The notes beneath the pieces are model-generated. The model did no database searches. It was not told the DNA's origin and saw nothing but the letters and a program-made list of their open reading frames with translations. 64,000 nucleotides of DNA from the NCBI GenBank assembly GCA_963920635.1, contig OY987302.1:27255278-27319277 (forward strand). The letters run 5' to 3'. The position numbers and the translations under genes are program-made. Shown here piece after piece: positions 53,367 through 64,000 of this stretch. Every line of letters begins with the position of its first letter. Position 1 is the first letter of the stretch. The DNA comes from Pseudeuparius sepicola. Taxonomy: Eukaryota; Arthropoda; Insecta; Coleoptera; Anthribidae.

Positions 53367-55750
53367 CAGTGACCGGCAGAAAGTTGGACACAAATGGAAA
53401 ACTTTTTTATTATTAATTTCTCAGAAAATTTTATTCTTGATAAAAGTTGGTGCATCATTTCAAACTCAAGACGCACATACCAAAATTTAAATATCTCTTT
53501 TTGGATACGAGGTAGATTCAAAAATGTCAAAATAGCTCGAGAGTAAAGTACCCTTATTTTTTAAACTACGGTAAAAAGTTACTTACACAAGTTATTTGGA
53601 ATCAAAAGGGGATGTCAGATTTAAAGTCACAGCCACCTAGTAAAAAAAAAGAAATTTAACTTTTTTTGTATTTTTTTCGACCACCCTGTGTACCTGTGTA
53701 ATACAAAAAAAAAAAACAAAATACCGAAAGCGCAACTTGTCATCGGATAACACATGAATTTGCTACTTAACTTTAATTTTGTTCGATTAGCAGCTAGAAA
53801 TTTAAATTAATCTAAATCAGAGTTTAAAAATATTAAATTCTTGTGTCCATTGAATAAAATAAGTCTTAGTTTTTTTGACAAATTTTAATAAGTACTTAAT
53901 TTAAATGAAAACAGTAACTAAAATAAATAAACTTGTCTGCACCACACTATCAAGTACCTAGGTACCTGCTATATTTAAAAGGAAAGTTAAGTTTTACTCT
54001 ATAATATGTTCCCCACCGTTTTCTATGCACCTTATTGTTCTTCTGTGCATTTCATTATGCACATTACTTAGCATTTACAGTACGGATGCAGTTAGTGATA
54101 GTCTCTTCGAGATGCGCTATGTCCCTGAATGGTCGCTCTTTATACACTTTTTCCTTCAGATATCCCCATAGAAAAAAGTCCATTGGGGTGAGATCAGGAG
54201 ACCTCGCAGGCCAAGGATTGACTGAGTATCTCCCGATCCAAGCATTTGGAAAGACTCCGTCTAACCACCTCCTTACTGGTAAAGTGGACTGGACAGATGC
54301 ACCATCCTGCTGAAAAAACATATTCGCCCTAACTTGTAAGGATAAATTGTCCAAATAATCCATTAACGTTGTTTGTAGCATATTTAAATATCTCTCAGAA
54401 TTTAACGTTTGTCTAAAAAACACGGGTCCCACAATTTCTTGATTTAGAATTCCGCACCACACATTCGTTTTGAAGTAATACTGATCACGACATTCAATTT
54501 TAAAATGAGGGTTTTCATCCGCCCACCACCTACAGTTCGGAGAACTCACAGTTCCATTAGATGTAAATATGGATTCATCAGAGTATAGAATATTTTTCGA
54601 AAAATTTCCGTCGTCTTCAATTTTTCCTTGGAACCAAGAAGAAAAATCTAAACGAGCATCGAAATCTCTCTCTTCGAGCGTGTGGATCAGCTGAGGTTTG
54701 TACGGTTTGAATTTATGTTGTATAAGTACTCTTCTGATCGAGCGATCTGAAACGTTCAACTCTGTTTGCCTTTGGGCATTTTAGGATTCTCAACAAAGGA
54801 GAGGACAATATCCATTTCATTATCTTCGTTACCTGTTACATTTCTTCTATGTGGTACTTGACATTTATTTTGCACTGAACCGAACTGCTTAAAACTCCTA
54901 AGAATTTTTGCCACAGTTGAGTAGTTGACGTTTTTGTCTGGATGTCGTTCGTTGAAAATATCTGATGTTTCTCGACAAGTATGATAATTATCACCGTGTA
55001 TTAAAACAATTTCAACTTTATACTTTATCTTGAACACTAAGTGCAGGCATAGTTGCGGAATGACAATAACGGAGTTTGACATGTAAAATAATTCTTCGCC
55101 GACAATTATTGTTTTCAAAGCCAACTTTGCAAGAGTTATTATTGGCCAGAGCATGGACTATCCTATTAATATCGTATTTTGTTCGATAGGTACCTCTAAG
55201 CCAATTTATTCTTAGTTACTGTTTTCATTTAAATTACTTATTATTAAAATTTGTCAAAAACTACTTATTTTATTCAATGGACACAAAAATTTAATATTTT
55301 TAAACTCTGATTTGGATTAATTTAAATTTCTAGCTGCTAATCGAACAAAATTAAAGTTTAGTAGCAAATTCATGTGTTATCCGATGATAAGTTGGGCTTG
55401 CGGTATTTTGTTTTTTTTTGTATTACACAGGGTGGTCGAAAAAAATACAAAAAAAGTTAAATTTCTTTTTTTTTTTGACTAGGTGGCTGAGACTTTAAAT
55501 CTGACATCCACTTTTGATTCCAAATAACTTTTGTAAGTAACTTTTTACCGTATTTTAAAAAATAAGGGCACTTTACTCTTGAGCTATTTTGACATTTTTG
55601 AATCTACCTCGTATCCAAAAAGAGATATTTAAATTTTGGTATGTGCATCTTGAGTACGAAATGATGCACCAACTTTTATCAAGAATAAAATTTTCTGAGA
55701 AATTAATAATAAAAAAGTTTTCCATTTGTGTCCAACTTTCTGCCGGTCAC
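53367..55750 (-). mobile_element. Mariner-superfamily transposon with ~540-bp TIRs, inserted in the LINE
   Basis: The left end is CAGTGACCGGCAGAAAGTTG after TA (53365-53366). The right end mirrors it (CAACTTTCTGCCGGTCAC) before TA (55752-55753). The inverted arms run 53367-53921 and 55213-55750 with scattered differences. The centre holds a frameshifted transposase. A short relative is at 56831-57313. Confidence 0.88.
54064..55154 (-). pseudogene. Mariner-type transposase, frameshifted
   Basis: The N-terminal frame (from about 55154 down to 54756) has KVEIVLIHGDNYHTCRETSD and NERHPDKN, an HTH-like start. The C-terminal frame (54784-54064) has VSDRSIRRVLIQHKFKPYKP, the catalytic YSDESIF, FQQDGAS and WPARSPDLTPMDFFLWGYLK, and ends RTVNAK. 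The two frames differ by one base near 54781-54785 (after ENPK). A second one-base shift may separate the likely ATG near 55051 (minus strand) from the rest. Domain order and motifs match the element at 31367-32443, so they are relatives. All three catalytic acidic residues are present, but the protein cannot be made intact. Confidence 0.85.
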
Positions 55751-55752
55751 AT

Positions 55753-56480
55753 AAGTGAAGAAGACGGGCGTATAAACCGGCTGGTTGAAAACAAAGGTCC
55801 TGGGGTCGACGGAATACCTTATATATGTTCCTTAAGAGATTTGTAGACTGCTTTAAGACTCCCGTGTCTCTAATTTTCAACAGATTCCTCTCCTCCGGCC
55901 AATTTTCACCGGTTTGGAAGTCCTGGTTCCTATTTATAAGCATTTTGGAGAAAAAACTTCTGCGTTGAACTATAGACCTAAGTAAGCTCTGCATTAATTC
56001 TGGATGACGTCAGCAAAGCTTTTGACATAATCAATGACAACATCCTCTTGAACAAGCTTGCTGGACTCTGTGCACCCGGTGGGCTCCTCCGATGGATTGC
56101 TTCCTTCATCTTCAAACGTACCCAAATAATATGTGTTAATGATTTCAGATCAAAACCAATATTGGGTGTGCCCCGCAAAGATCCCTTGAATCGTGTATTA
56201 GACTACTGCAATAAAAATAAATTACTCCTAAATTTAAATAAATGCGCTTGTATTTCATATACAAAAAATACTAATAAACAATATATAACTAATCTATAAA
56301 CAATTCATCCATCAACCGCGTCTCAGACATAAAAGACCTCGGTTTCACTTATTTGACTGCAAACTATCGTATGCCTTACATGTCGATTGTTAAAATAAGT
56401 GCAGTAAACGCTGGCCTTTATTATCAGAACATGTCACGCATTTCACAACGAAGGATCTATTAAAGTTGTGTATTGTGCTT
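55753..56480 (+). pseudogene. LINE ORF2 relic, part 2 (RT domain, deleted core)
   Basis: Continues the relic at 52960-53366. Segments in different frames give GPGVDGIPY, PVSLIFNRFLSSGQFSPVWK, then ILDDVSKAFDIINDNILLNK (from about 55996) and GVPRKD, followed at once by LDYCNKNKLLLNLNKCACIS and VSDIKDLGF. These are RT motifs in the right order for a Jockey/CR1-like element. The part between GVP and LDYCNKN, where YxDD should lie, is deleted, and there are several frameshifts and stops. No function remains. Confidence 0.75.
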
Positions 56481-56830
56481 TTATGTCAAGTTGTTTAAAC
56501 TTCACAATTGTTTTGTAGAGACCCTACTATAACATAATATATCTATAAGTCGAGGTTAGAAAGACTGCATGGCATAGGTTCGTTGAATTTCCAAATTTGA
56601 AAATTAACGGCATCTACATCTACAATGTTCATAGCATCACAGAAACCAGAAACAGCTTTAAACTTATAACGTTAAAAATAGTCGCATACAAACGATCTCA
56701 TAATGGAATAGATTGGATTTGTTGCTTGCGCTGTTTTCCATCCACATTTCATCTAGAAGCACCAGGCACTATCTATTATTCTTTCACATATATCAACACA
56801 CTACAAACCTTGGTTTAAACCAACAATATA

Positions 56831-57313
56831 CAGGGACCGGCAGAAAGTTGGACAGAAAAATTTAATATTTTTAAACTCTGATTTCGGTTAATTTAAATTT
56901 CTACCTGCTAATCGAACAAAATTAAAGTTTAGTAGCAAATTCATATGTTATCCGATGATAAGTTGCGCTTGCAGTATTTTGTTTTTTGTAATACACAGGG
57001 TGGTCGAAAAAAAAAACAAAAAAGTTAAATTTATTTTTTTTACTAGGTTGCTGTGACTTTATATCTGACATCCACCTTTGATTCCAAACAACTTTTGCAA
57101 GTAACTTTTGACCGTATTTTAAAAAATAAGGGTACTTTACTCTTGAGTTATTTTGACATTTTTGAATCTACCTCCTATCCAAAAAGAGATATTTAAATTT
57201 TGATATGTGCGTTTTGAGTCTCAAATGATGCGCCAACTTTTATAAAGAATAAAATTTTCTGAGAAATTAATAATAAAAAAGTTTTCCATTTGTGTCCAAC
57301 TTTCTGCCGGTCA
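56831..57313. mobile_element. Deletion derivative of the 53.4-kb mariner element
   Basis: Ends cagggaccggcagaaagttg and its complement. The interior is essentially one TIR arm of the 53367-55750 element (for example agtttagtagcaaattcat, acacagggtggtcgaaaaa) joined to a ~30-bp stub of the other. It has no coding capacity. Confidence 0.8.
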
Positions 57314-57436
57314 ATATATAAGAATAGATAACTCACGGTACCTAATAAAAAACCCACTGTTTCGACGAGGCAATTTTTTCTCTCCTATTTTGTAATATAT
57401 AAAAAATAGTTTTTTGATAGACTAGGTTTATACATG

Positions 57437-57470
57437 CAGTGCCCGCCAAAAAGTTGGAACCATATGGGAT
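57437..57470. repeat. Orphan mariner-type terminus
   Basis: cagtgcccgccaaaaagttg resembles the CAGTGACCGGCAGAAAGTTG ends nearby, but no inverted partner was found downstream. Confidence 0.4.
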
Positions 57471-57934
57471 TTTTTTTTTGGGCTAAATTGAAACTGCTCT
57501 GGGGCGATCATCTCTGCTTCCAAAAAGATTCGGAATGAGATCATTAAATGTCGTGACGTCATTTGACATACCTGTCAAAAATGACATTTAATTAAATAAA
57601 TAGCCAAAATACGCTTTATTTGTGATTTTATCGAAAAAAAGTTATTTGAAAAAGTTGCTTGGAATTTTCAGACAAAAATTGTGACACGGATAAATTTCTG
57701 ATTTTTTGAAAAAAAAAAATTGCACCTTGTTAGTTGAGTTTTTCTTGAAACTAGCCGATTACGTCCCAAAAAGGGTCCATGACTAAAAATATCACGTTTG
57801 GATGATAGGCCAACAATTCGAAAATCAAATATGGCACATCAAAAAAAAAATGAAATTTATTAGTTGGTCCACATAATGGCTGATAGTACCTATAGGTATA
57901 CATGACAAATCAAAGGTGTAATCTGAAACTTTTT

Positions 57935-58157
57935 TTACTAACCTCAAAAATATAGAAAATAAGGGGGTTTAAAAGTTTAAAAATATATGTTACCACATGG
58001 TCTATAACATAATATAAAAGAGTGATAAGTAGGAATATGCAACTCGATGGGCAATTTGTCAATGAAAGTGTTTCATTCTCTCTTATTTTATGGTATAGGT
58101 ACCATATGATGACATATATTTGTACACCCCTCACTTTCTATATTTTTGAGGTTATAG
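57935..58157. repeat. Inverted repeat ~0.22 kb
   Basis: actaacctcaaaaatataga and the complement of tctatatttttgaggttata form the outer arms; the middle is AT-rich. The two 60-74-codon frames here are antisense translations of the repeat. Confidence 0.55.
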
Positions 58158-58279
58158 CAGAGGTTAGTAAGTATTGAATTAAATAAGACGAATATTATGG
58201 TTGATAAACCTATGTACGTCGGAATGGGCATACTGTATACATATTCAAAACTTGTGTTTCCTAATTTCATTAGGATTTT

Positions 58280-58650
58280 ATGCTGAAAACTTTTTCACCA
58301 ATTAACTGCTTATTATTATATACTGATACTGACAGTCTAGTTTACAAAATACGTTGTGAAGATATTTTTGAAGATGTAATTGAAAATCATATCCATCGGT
58401 TCAAGGAAAAAACATATACGTTAAAAAGTCAAAAGGTGTTATAGGGGGAAGGTTGTAGCCAAGCAAATAACAAATCAAGATTATTTCAATTGCTTATTTA
58501 ATAAGAGTGAGACAATTGTGAATCAACGTTCTATACGTTCATTTGCTCATGATGCTGTTAGCGTAAGACAACCTAGGATTGCTTTAATCCATTTGATGAT
58601 AAGCGTTATTTAGTTGATAATATTTCAACCCTTCCCGGCAAACATAAAGA
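58280..58650 (+). pseudogene. Family-B DNA polymerase relic (Polinton/Maverick type)
   Basis: From ATG at 58280 the frame reads MLKTFSPINCLLLYTDTDSL and VYKIRCEDIFEDV. YTDTDS (58319-58336) is the metal-binding motif C of protein-primed family-B polymerases. After a deletion and frame changes it continues with YVKKSKGVI (about 58416), KQITNQDYFNCLFN (about 58461), RSIRSFAH and, in another frame, PFDDKRYLVDNISTLP (about 58589-58636). That is the expected C-terminal order of insect Polinton-like PolB. Several frameshifts and the deletion make it non-functional. I see no other Polinton genes beside it. Confidence 0.7.
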
Positions 58651-58879
58651 TGTGTGAAGTGGATGAATAATAAATGTATTTTTTAAATAGTGTTTTATTC
58701 CCATTCCCCAACCGCTTGAAAATGTAGCCACACCCCCATTCGACTAACGTCTTTTAGCCACACTCTAACCCTCACCATCCGACTAATTTTTCCAACGTAT
58801 CCCCGTTACCCTATAGTTTGTATATAACTAAGAAATCGACACCATTCTAGCTCCATTCTACAGTCTGAAAGTCCACAGC

Positions 58880-59149
58880 GTCAACAAAAAATGTACAACC
58901 ACCCGTTCCAGTTGCAGTCAAACTTGATCCCCTGACCCTTTTTGTTGGTAGCCACATGGTGAAGACAAGTCTACTGCAGAACCACTTAGTGAAATGTCGG
59001 CGTCAATTGCACCATGCACCCGCAATCAACTGGGATGAGTACTTCGGGGCCATCAACAGAAGTCTGGTAACAGAAATTGGTTCTAATAACATTAGAGATC
59101 AAAAATACAATTTGCATTACATTCATGGCATGTTTAGCAACACCCGTTG
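58880..59149 (+). pseudogene. Possible CHHC (U11-48K/GTSF1-type) zinc-finger remnant
   Basis: The frame around 58953-59149 encodes SHMVKTSLLQNHLVKCRRQL. Its H-x9-H-x3-C spacing and HLVKC end are those of CHHC zinc fingers found in U11-48K and GTSF1 proteins. The first cysteine is not present in frame. The remaining ~60 residues to the stop match nothing I know. It is weak and probably a relic; a chance match is possible. Confidence 0.3.
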
Positions 59150-59150
59150 A

Positions 59151-60817
59151 TTTCCACTTTCTTAACATTATATCGTTGAATCTGATAAACATCAGCGCAC
59201 CAAGGATGTTGGTAAAGTGGTTTAAATGATTCATTAATTCTTTCCATTCCAAATAATTCGGTTAAAGAACATTTCGCGGCAATACTAATAAAACTCAATC
59301 TATTACTAACAGTATATATAGACATTAATCTGAAGCATGATGCTAAAAGTAGATAATCTTCACTAATATTGTTAACTTCATCATCATAATTGCTAACCCA
59401 GTCGGATTCATAACCACTGTCAATCACGTTACAGTTTGCAGCACTACACAAAATTTAACTCGTCTGTCCACAAATCAAACCCCAGCCAGCGTACTAGCAC
59501 TCTTTCTACGAAGCAGCTTTTCAACGTGATAGATGTCAGGGTTGACAGGGTTTACAGTTTTCTGCAATTCTTCACGGTAAAACCCTACCTCTATGGACCG
59601 ATCAAATCCTCTAAGAAATACATATATTTATTAAAAAATAAATTAATAATTAATTAATAACTATCCGCCTTGGTCAGTCGTTGTGCAATATTTGAAAGCA
59701 GTAGGTTAATATTTTATTTTTCGAATCTTGAAATCAACAGGTGTTTTGGGACACGTTTTGGCAATTTCAACGCAAACGGTTGATTTTATCGCAATGAAAA
59801 TATACACTAAAATGACGGACCTGCAAGGCCAAAAAGATAACCTTAAAAAAGTTAGGAGTAAAGAAACGATCCAAAAACAGCGCAAGTGGCTCTCTCTGTG
59901 GGATAAGGCGAAATTGACATTTTCAGCTTATTCTCCATCCCCAAAAACATAGCAGAGCCAAATTTCAGTTCAGCAGCTTGATTAGTTTGGCAGATGTAGC
60001 CATAATTCTATTTCAAAAAATGAACTTCAAACTTAAGGACGGAAATAAAACGTCATCACCTCGCGACGACCTTCATTTGACCGTGTTCCTAACTAGGATA
60101 AATGTTGCTACAACAGAAATTGGGCACTGGAGTGCAAAAATTGCGCAAGTGTCTGTAAGATGGCGCTGGAGTTGGAGAGCGGCCATTGATACAGAGCGAG
60201 AATAAAAAGTAATGTTTCGCCTTGCTAAAATAAGTTTCCGTTCCTTATAAGTTGTTTTGTTGCCCGGCAAGGTCGTTGGTCGGAACCAGGGGTCTAGGGG
60301 GAGGCAGGCGGACCGACCCCCTTTTTTATACAAATAACAGCACATCGCTTCCATCCTGGCGTATTTTGGGATTGAAACTGTGAATTGTTAAACACAAAAT
60401 AATAATATGAATATTTACGCTCCTTTATTTTTCTATATTTTTTCATAGTTATTAAGAATATTGTTGAGTAAAATATTAAGTAAGAGGACTACCTACCGGC
60501 TGTCAAATCTACTGTCATGACATAATAATTCTCCCTCAAAACCGCATGAATGATCACAATACTTAGGTACCCTAACTGACATTTAGAATTTATGTCACTA
60601 TAGTTTTATCTTTTATCATTCTATTAACTTTTCATTAAGTACTTAATATTGATAAACCAAAAGAAATTAAAATTCTGTTGTATTTGATCCAAAGTTGACG
60701 TAAAGTTGTGAATTTTGTTAGATACGTGAAATACCTACTATTTGCTGTTATCTTAATATATGTATTATTTTGGCATACATTTAGAGTAATGGAAAATGTA
60801 ATGTAAATAAATTTATA
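59151..60817. other. No confident gene
   Basis: Frames of 73-105 codons occur on both strands (the longest, 59134-59451 minus, is acidic and Cys-containing), but none has a domain I recognise and none is supported by context. Confidence 0.4.
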
Positions 60818-60866
60818 GGTACTACCATAGAAGAATTTACGTAGTAGATTCTTCTATGGTACTACC
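60818..60866. repeat. Perfect 19-bp-arm hairpin
   Basis: ggtactaccatagaagaat and attcttctatggtactacc are exact complements with an 11-nt loop. Confidence 0.85.
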
Positions 60867-63800
60867 TAAATGCTTGCCGGTTCATCAACTTTGTGTCAAA
60901 CAGAATTTTAAAGCTTTCTTTTGAAAAAGACATATTCTTATCGATATTTTTTAGTAATAATAAAAAGTTAATAAAATTATAGAATGATACTCGTATATTA
61001 TGTTGTATAGCTAGTGATATAAAATAGTTTTTACGAAGTAATGACTCTTTAAAATTTTAAGAAATTTTATAAATAGGAAATAGGCGCTTATGAAACATTA
61101 AAATAGAAACGACTTTTTCAAGTTAAATGTTTAGAAATTGTAAGAAATAAGCAAATTTTTAGGGATTTTATTTTTTAAATATAATTTTTGACAGATAGCG
61201 AAAGTCACGTGACCACGTTTGAGTCGGTTATTTTTCCTTGTTTTTAATCGAAAGGTAACCCCAAAGTTAACTGCATATGTGTTCTATTATTATCCGTTAA
61301 TAAAAATATGTTTAAATTAATAAAAAGATACATTTTGCACCATCTTCATTTTTTCCAAAAAGGTTTTTTGGTTATAACTTCTGTTTGACGTTCGATTGTT
61401 TTTTTCCAAACGACATTACATTGTTTGTAAAAAACTGCAACAAACTGGTTTTTAAATCATTAATTTGTCTCAAAAAATACGGAATGGTTAAAGTAAATGT
61501 TCCTATCACCTTCAGGCGGACACCCTGTACCTAATAAAAATATTATTAAACAAATAATAGTACTTTTTGAAATTGAGCCCATGTGGCCGTGATTACAGCC
61601 CAAAAGTAAAGTTACACACATTGTTTAATGTGCTTTTTGAACCTAACAAAAAAAAGTTTATCAAAATCGGTAAACAAATAAAGATATTTTACCAGGGTGG
61701 TAACTCCTTAACGGAGGTCACACTGTAGATGTTTAACATATAGGTACAGAAGATGTTCTTTCGCATCAATATATCGTTTTCTTTTTTCATTTTTTATTTT
61801 CTAGATATGTATTTATCTTAATTATTGCGTTACTTAAAATGTGTGTTTGAATGTAGTGTTAATGCAAACGAAGAAACACCTTATGTACACATAAAAGACC
61901 ATGTTTCATTTCATTGAAAAAACTAAACATAATTTTGTAGAACTTTTAAGCCAGCAATACTATACCTACAGAAAACGTGCCGAATAACATTCTTTAACTA
62001 AAGATATGCCTTTAACAGTAAAAAAACACAGTTGACATTCAAGTGACCTTGAAAACGTCGTCTGCCTACAAGTGAAAACGTACGTCTTACATTGCACCTC
62101 AAATGCTTCAACTTTTATGTGATTTTTTGCGATTTTCGTTTTTGAGATATTTATAATAGCTGCATTTATTAAAATGGAACACCCGGTATAGATAATTTTC
62201 GACATACCTATACATATAGAGACATAGACATATGAATCCTCCCCTAATGTCAGTTTTGTGCTAACGATTGTATTTTCCTCACGAAAAATACATAACGGCG
62301 ACATACGTATAAATAATGCAAAGTCAACTAAAGCAGTTTTTAGTGCCGCCGTGTACCTTTCAAGCTAAAAATCAATGAACCATTGCTAAAAAGAGAGGGG
62401 TTAAAATCACAAATCGGAGTCTTTGAGCTACGGGGGTCTCCCGAATATACCTTTTGAAGTTTTATATTATTTTAATATTAAAAATTCGCAATTCATAGTA
62501 TATAATAATATGGAAGTAATACAAAAACATAAAAAAGTAATCAGACAGCTTAGTTGATTAAATATTATATCGCCAAAACGTAAAATTGATCATATGAACA
62601 TAATATATGTAATTATTAAACTGGACCTGTAACAACAGCGTCAACCGTTCATCGATCGTCTGTTTTTCGCGCCATCTGATAAACAATAGCTACACTTTTG
62701 GTATTCCCGCTGCATAATTTAAGGGTATTTTGCCTATGTTTTTTATTTACAACAAGACTGGATAATTACAATGTTTATTACCGGGTTTTCGTTCCGAGCA
62801 TATTCCGAAACCTCTGCCCATCTTAACGAAGGTAAAATTCCGGCTCAAGAGACAAAATAGACGAATTTATGCCGGTATAAAGTTTGAAATTCAAAAAAAA
62901 TTCTCGCCCATAGCTTTTAAACTAGTGTCATTTGTATCTATGGATATTTTAAAAATACCCGTGTTTTTTGTAATTCTTTGAAATTCGCTACTTTTTCCAG
63001 CTAGTTGGAAATAAAAATACATTGATACAGGCAACCAAACATACAATGGCGAGGCCCCCCTTAAACAAACAACATTTCTATAAAACATATTAGCCTCAAT
63101 CGTAATATTTTGGTCCAAAATATATGCGGTTGCACTATGTCCCATTACTAATGACTCACCCTGTATACATAAAAGCATAAATCTTTTGAGTAGTAAAATT
63201 TCTTATACTTTGCACAGATATTTATTTTAAAAATCCTGACAGAGCGTTATAGTGGAGGAATAAATCACACAAGATAATTAAACTGATAAACTTGTCGAAT
63301 ACAAACTCTAATAAATGAGAAAAACCACATGTTGGTAACCTTAAAGGTATTTTTAAGTAATATGAGAAAAACCTGCTAAACCCACCATCCGGTTCAAACT
63401 GAAAACGACCGTTTTACAAAGTTTAAATCTAAACAATAACTGAATCAAAATTTTTATAAAAATGATGGGGAACTTGCACAAAAATTAAATTTGAAAAATA
63501 TTACTTTCAAACGTAATTTATTGCCATTAAATGAACCACAGTTCACAAAAAAACTCATTTTTTATTTTTATGTAATAAATATAAGCAATTAAAAACTGCA
63601 TAATTCAAATCATTCTTGCAACGCGCCCTCCTTGGTTGTGACGTCAAGTAGCTCGAGACGCCACCACCATGTATGAACTAATATGGGCGGCACATGTAAA
63701 CAAACTACAGCACCACGCAAGCTTTGTTTAAAAAGAGCAAACGAGAACGTCCTATCCTTGTCTGTCCGTCTTGATATTGTTGATAACGTTTGAAAAGTGT

Positions 63801-64000
63801 GTGCTGAATTAAATAGTTATTTACATTGCGAGAAGCGTAAGCGTACTAATTTTTTGTCCTGAGCAGCAAGTCTCACGTTTCTGACAGCAAATGGAATCCC
63901 ACGTACCGAGACCTACATCAGAGCCCTCTGTAAATGGATCGCCGAACTGTTTATTTTAACGTTCGATTTCCATTCTCATCTTCTCTAATTCTGTGTAGCT
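60867..64000. other. AT-rich DNA with orphan mariner-type ends
   Basis: Orphan termini: acaccctgta at about 61520, gtcacactgta at about 61720, acacccggta at about 62180 and caccctgtata at about 63165. No transposase and no host gene are visible. The last ~350 bp (63640-64000) are less AT-rich and could approach a gene, but no exon is recognisable before the window ends. Confidence 0.5.

Noticed and set aside
54035..54313. 92-codon plus-strand frame
   Set aside because: Antisense of the second mariner-type transposase.
55629..55994. 121-codon minus-strand frame
   Set aside because: Antisense of the mariner TIR and the LINE RT relic, where RT motifs are clear on the plus strand.
59134..59451. 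105-codon minus-strand acidic frame as a host gene
   Set aside because: No domain, no start context and no neighbour support. Left as unassigned.

Overview
The window is AT-rich, repeat-saturated eukaryotic DNA, almost certainly from an insect. The evidence is its mobile-element fauna: an errantivirus-like Ty3/Gypsy provirus with a baculovirus-F-type env, Tc1/mariner-superfamily transposases of the kind common in arthropods, Penelope and non-LTR retroelement remnants, and a Polinton-type DNA polymerase B relic. The sequence alone does not fix the order of insect. I found no convincing single-copy host protein gene. The reliable coding content is transposon-derived; the rest is foldback DNA, tandem repeats and a few GC-rich, possibly regulatory, non-coding blocks.

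The centrepiece is a full-length provirus on the minus strand at 2798-11474. It has two 412-bp LTRs that read as identical, a TACA target duplication, a tRNA-Leu-type primer-binding site, gag, pol by -1 frameshift (protease, RT, RNase H, integrase), and env. The unusual part is the last ~150 residues of pol. They form a macro domain of the TARG1/OARD1 type (ADP-ribose hydrolase), with the Lys and Asp expected to be catalytic both present. A young retroelement carrying an apparently intact ADP-ribosylation eraser fused behind integrase is the best candidate here for an undescribed system. The env frame of this copy is broken by one in-frame stop.

Layout: 1-2797 is AT-rich flank plus a 1,024-bp segment (1472-2495) that recurs at 13633-14656. 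2798-11474 is the provirus. 11475-12846 is unique DNA. 12847-15486 holds ~346-bp tandem repeats running into the duplicated segment and a 1.1-kb foldback. 15487-25288 is mostly non-coding, with GC-rich islands, a foldback at 18960-19680, a Penelope endonuclease fragment at 20100-20690, and two related GC-rich blocks at 20965-21245 and 24555-24920. 25289-30600 contains a TIR element, a foldback, a 93-bp tandem repeat, a 5S-rRNA-like segment and two compact hairpins. 30948-32888 is a mariner-type transposon with ~370-bp TIRs. 33600-34170 is an ATCGAT-rich satellite. 34817-49174 is a series of foldback or MITE-like units. 49175-52403 is a nest of two mariner derivatives. 52960-56480 is a LINE relic split by a mariner-type element (53367-55750) with ~540-bp TIRs. 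56831-58650 holds a deletion derivative of that element and the DNA polymerase B relic. The remainder to 64000 is essentially featureless.

The genes do not form a host operon or pathway. They are layered mobile elements: long-TIR mariner elements and their palindromic deletion products dominate, one provirus is recent, and older LINE, Penelope and Polinton relics are fragmented.
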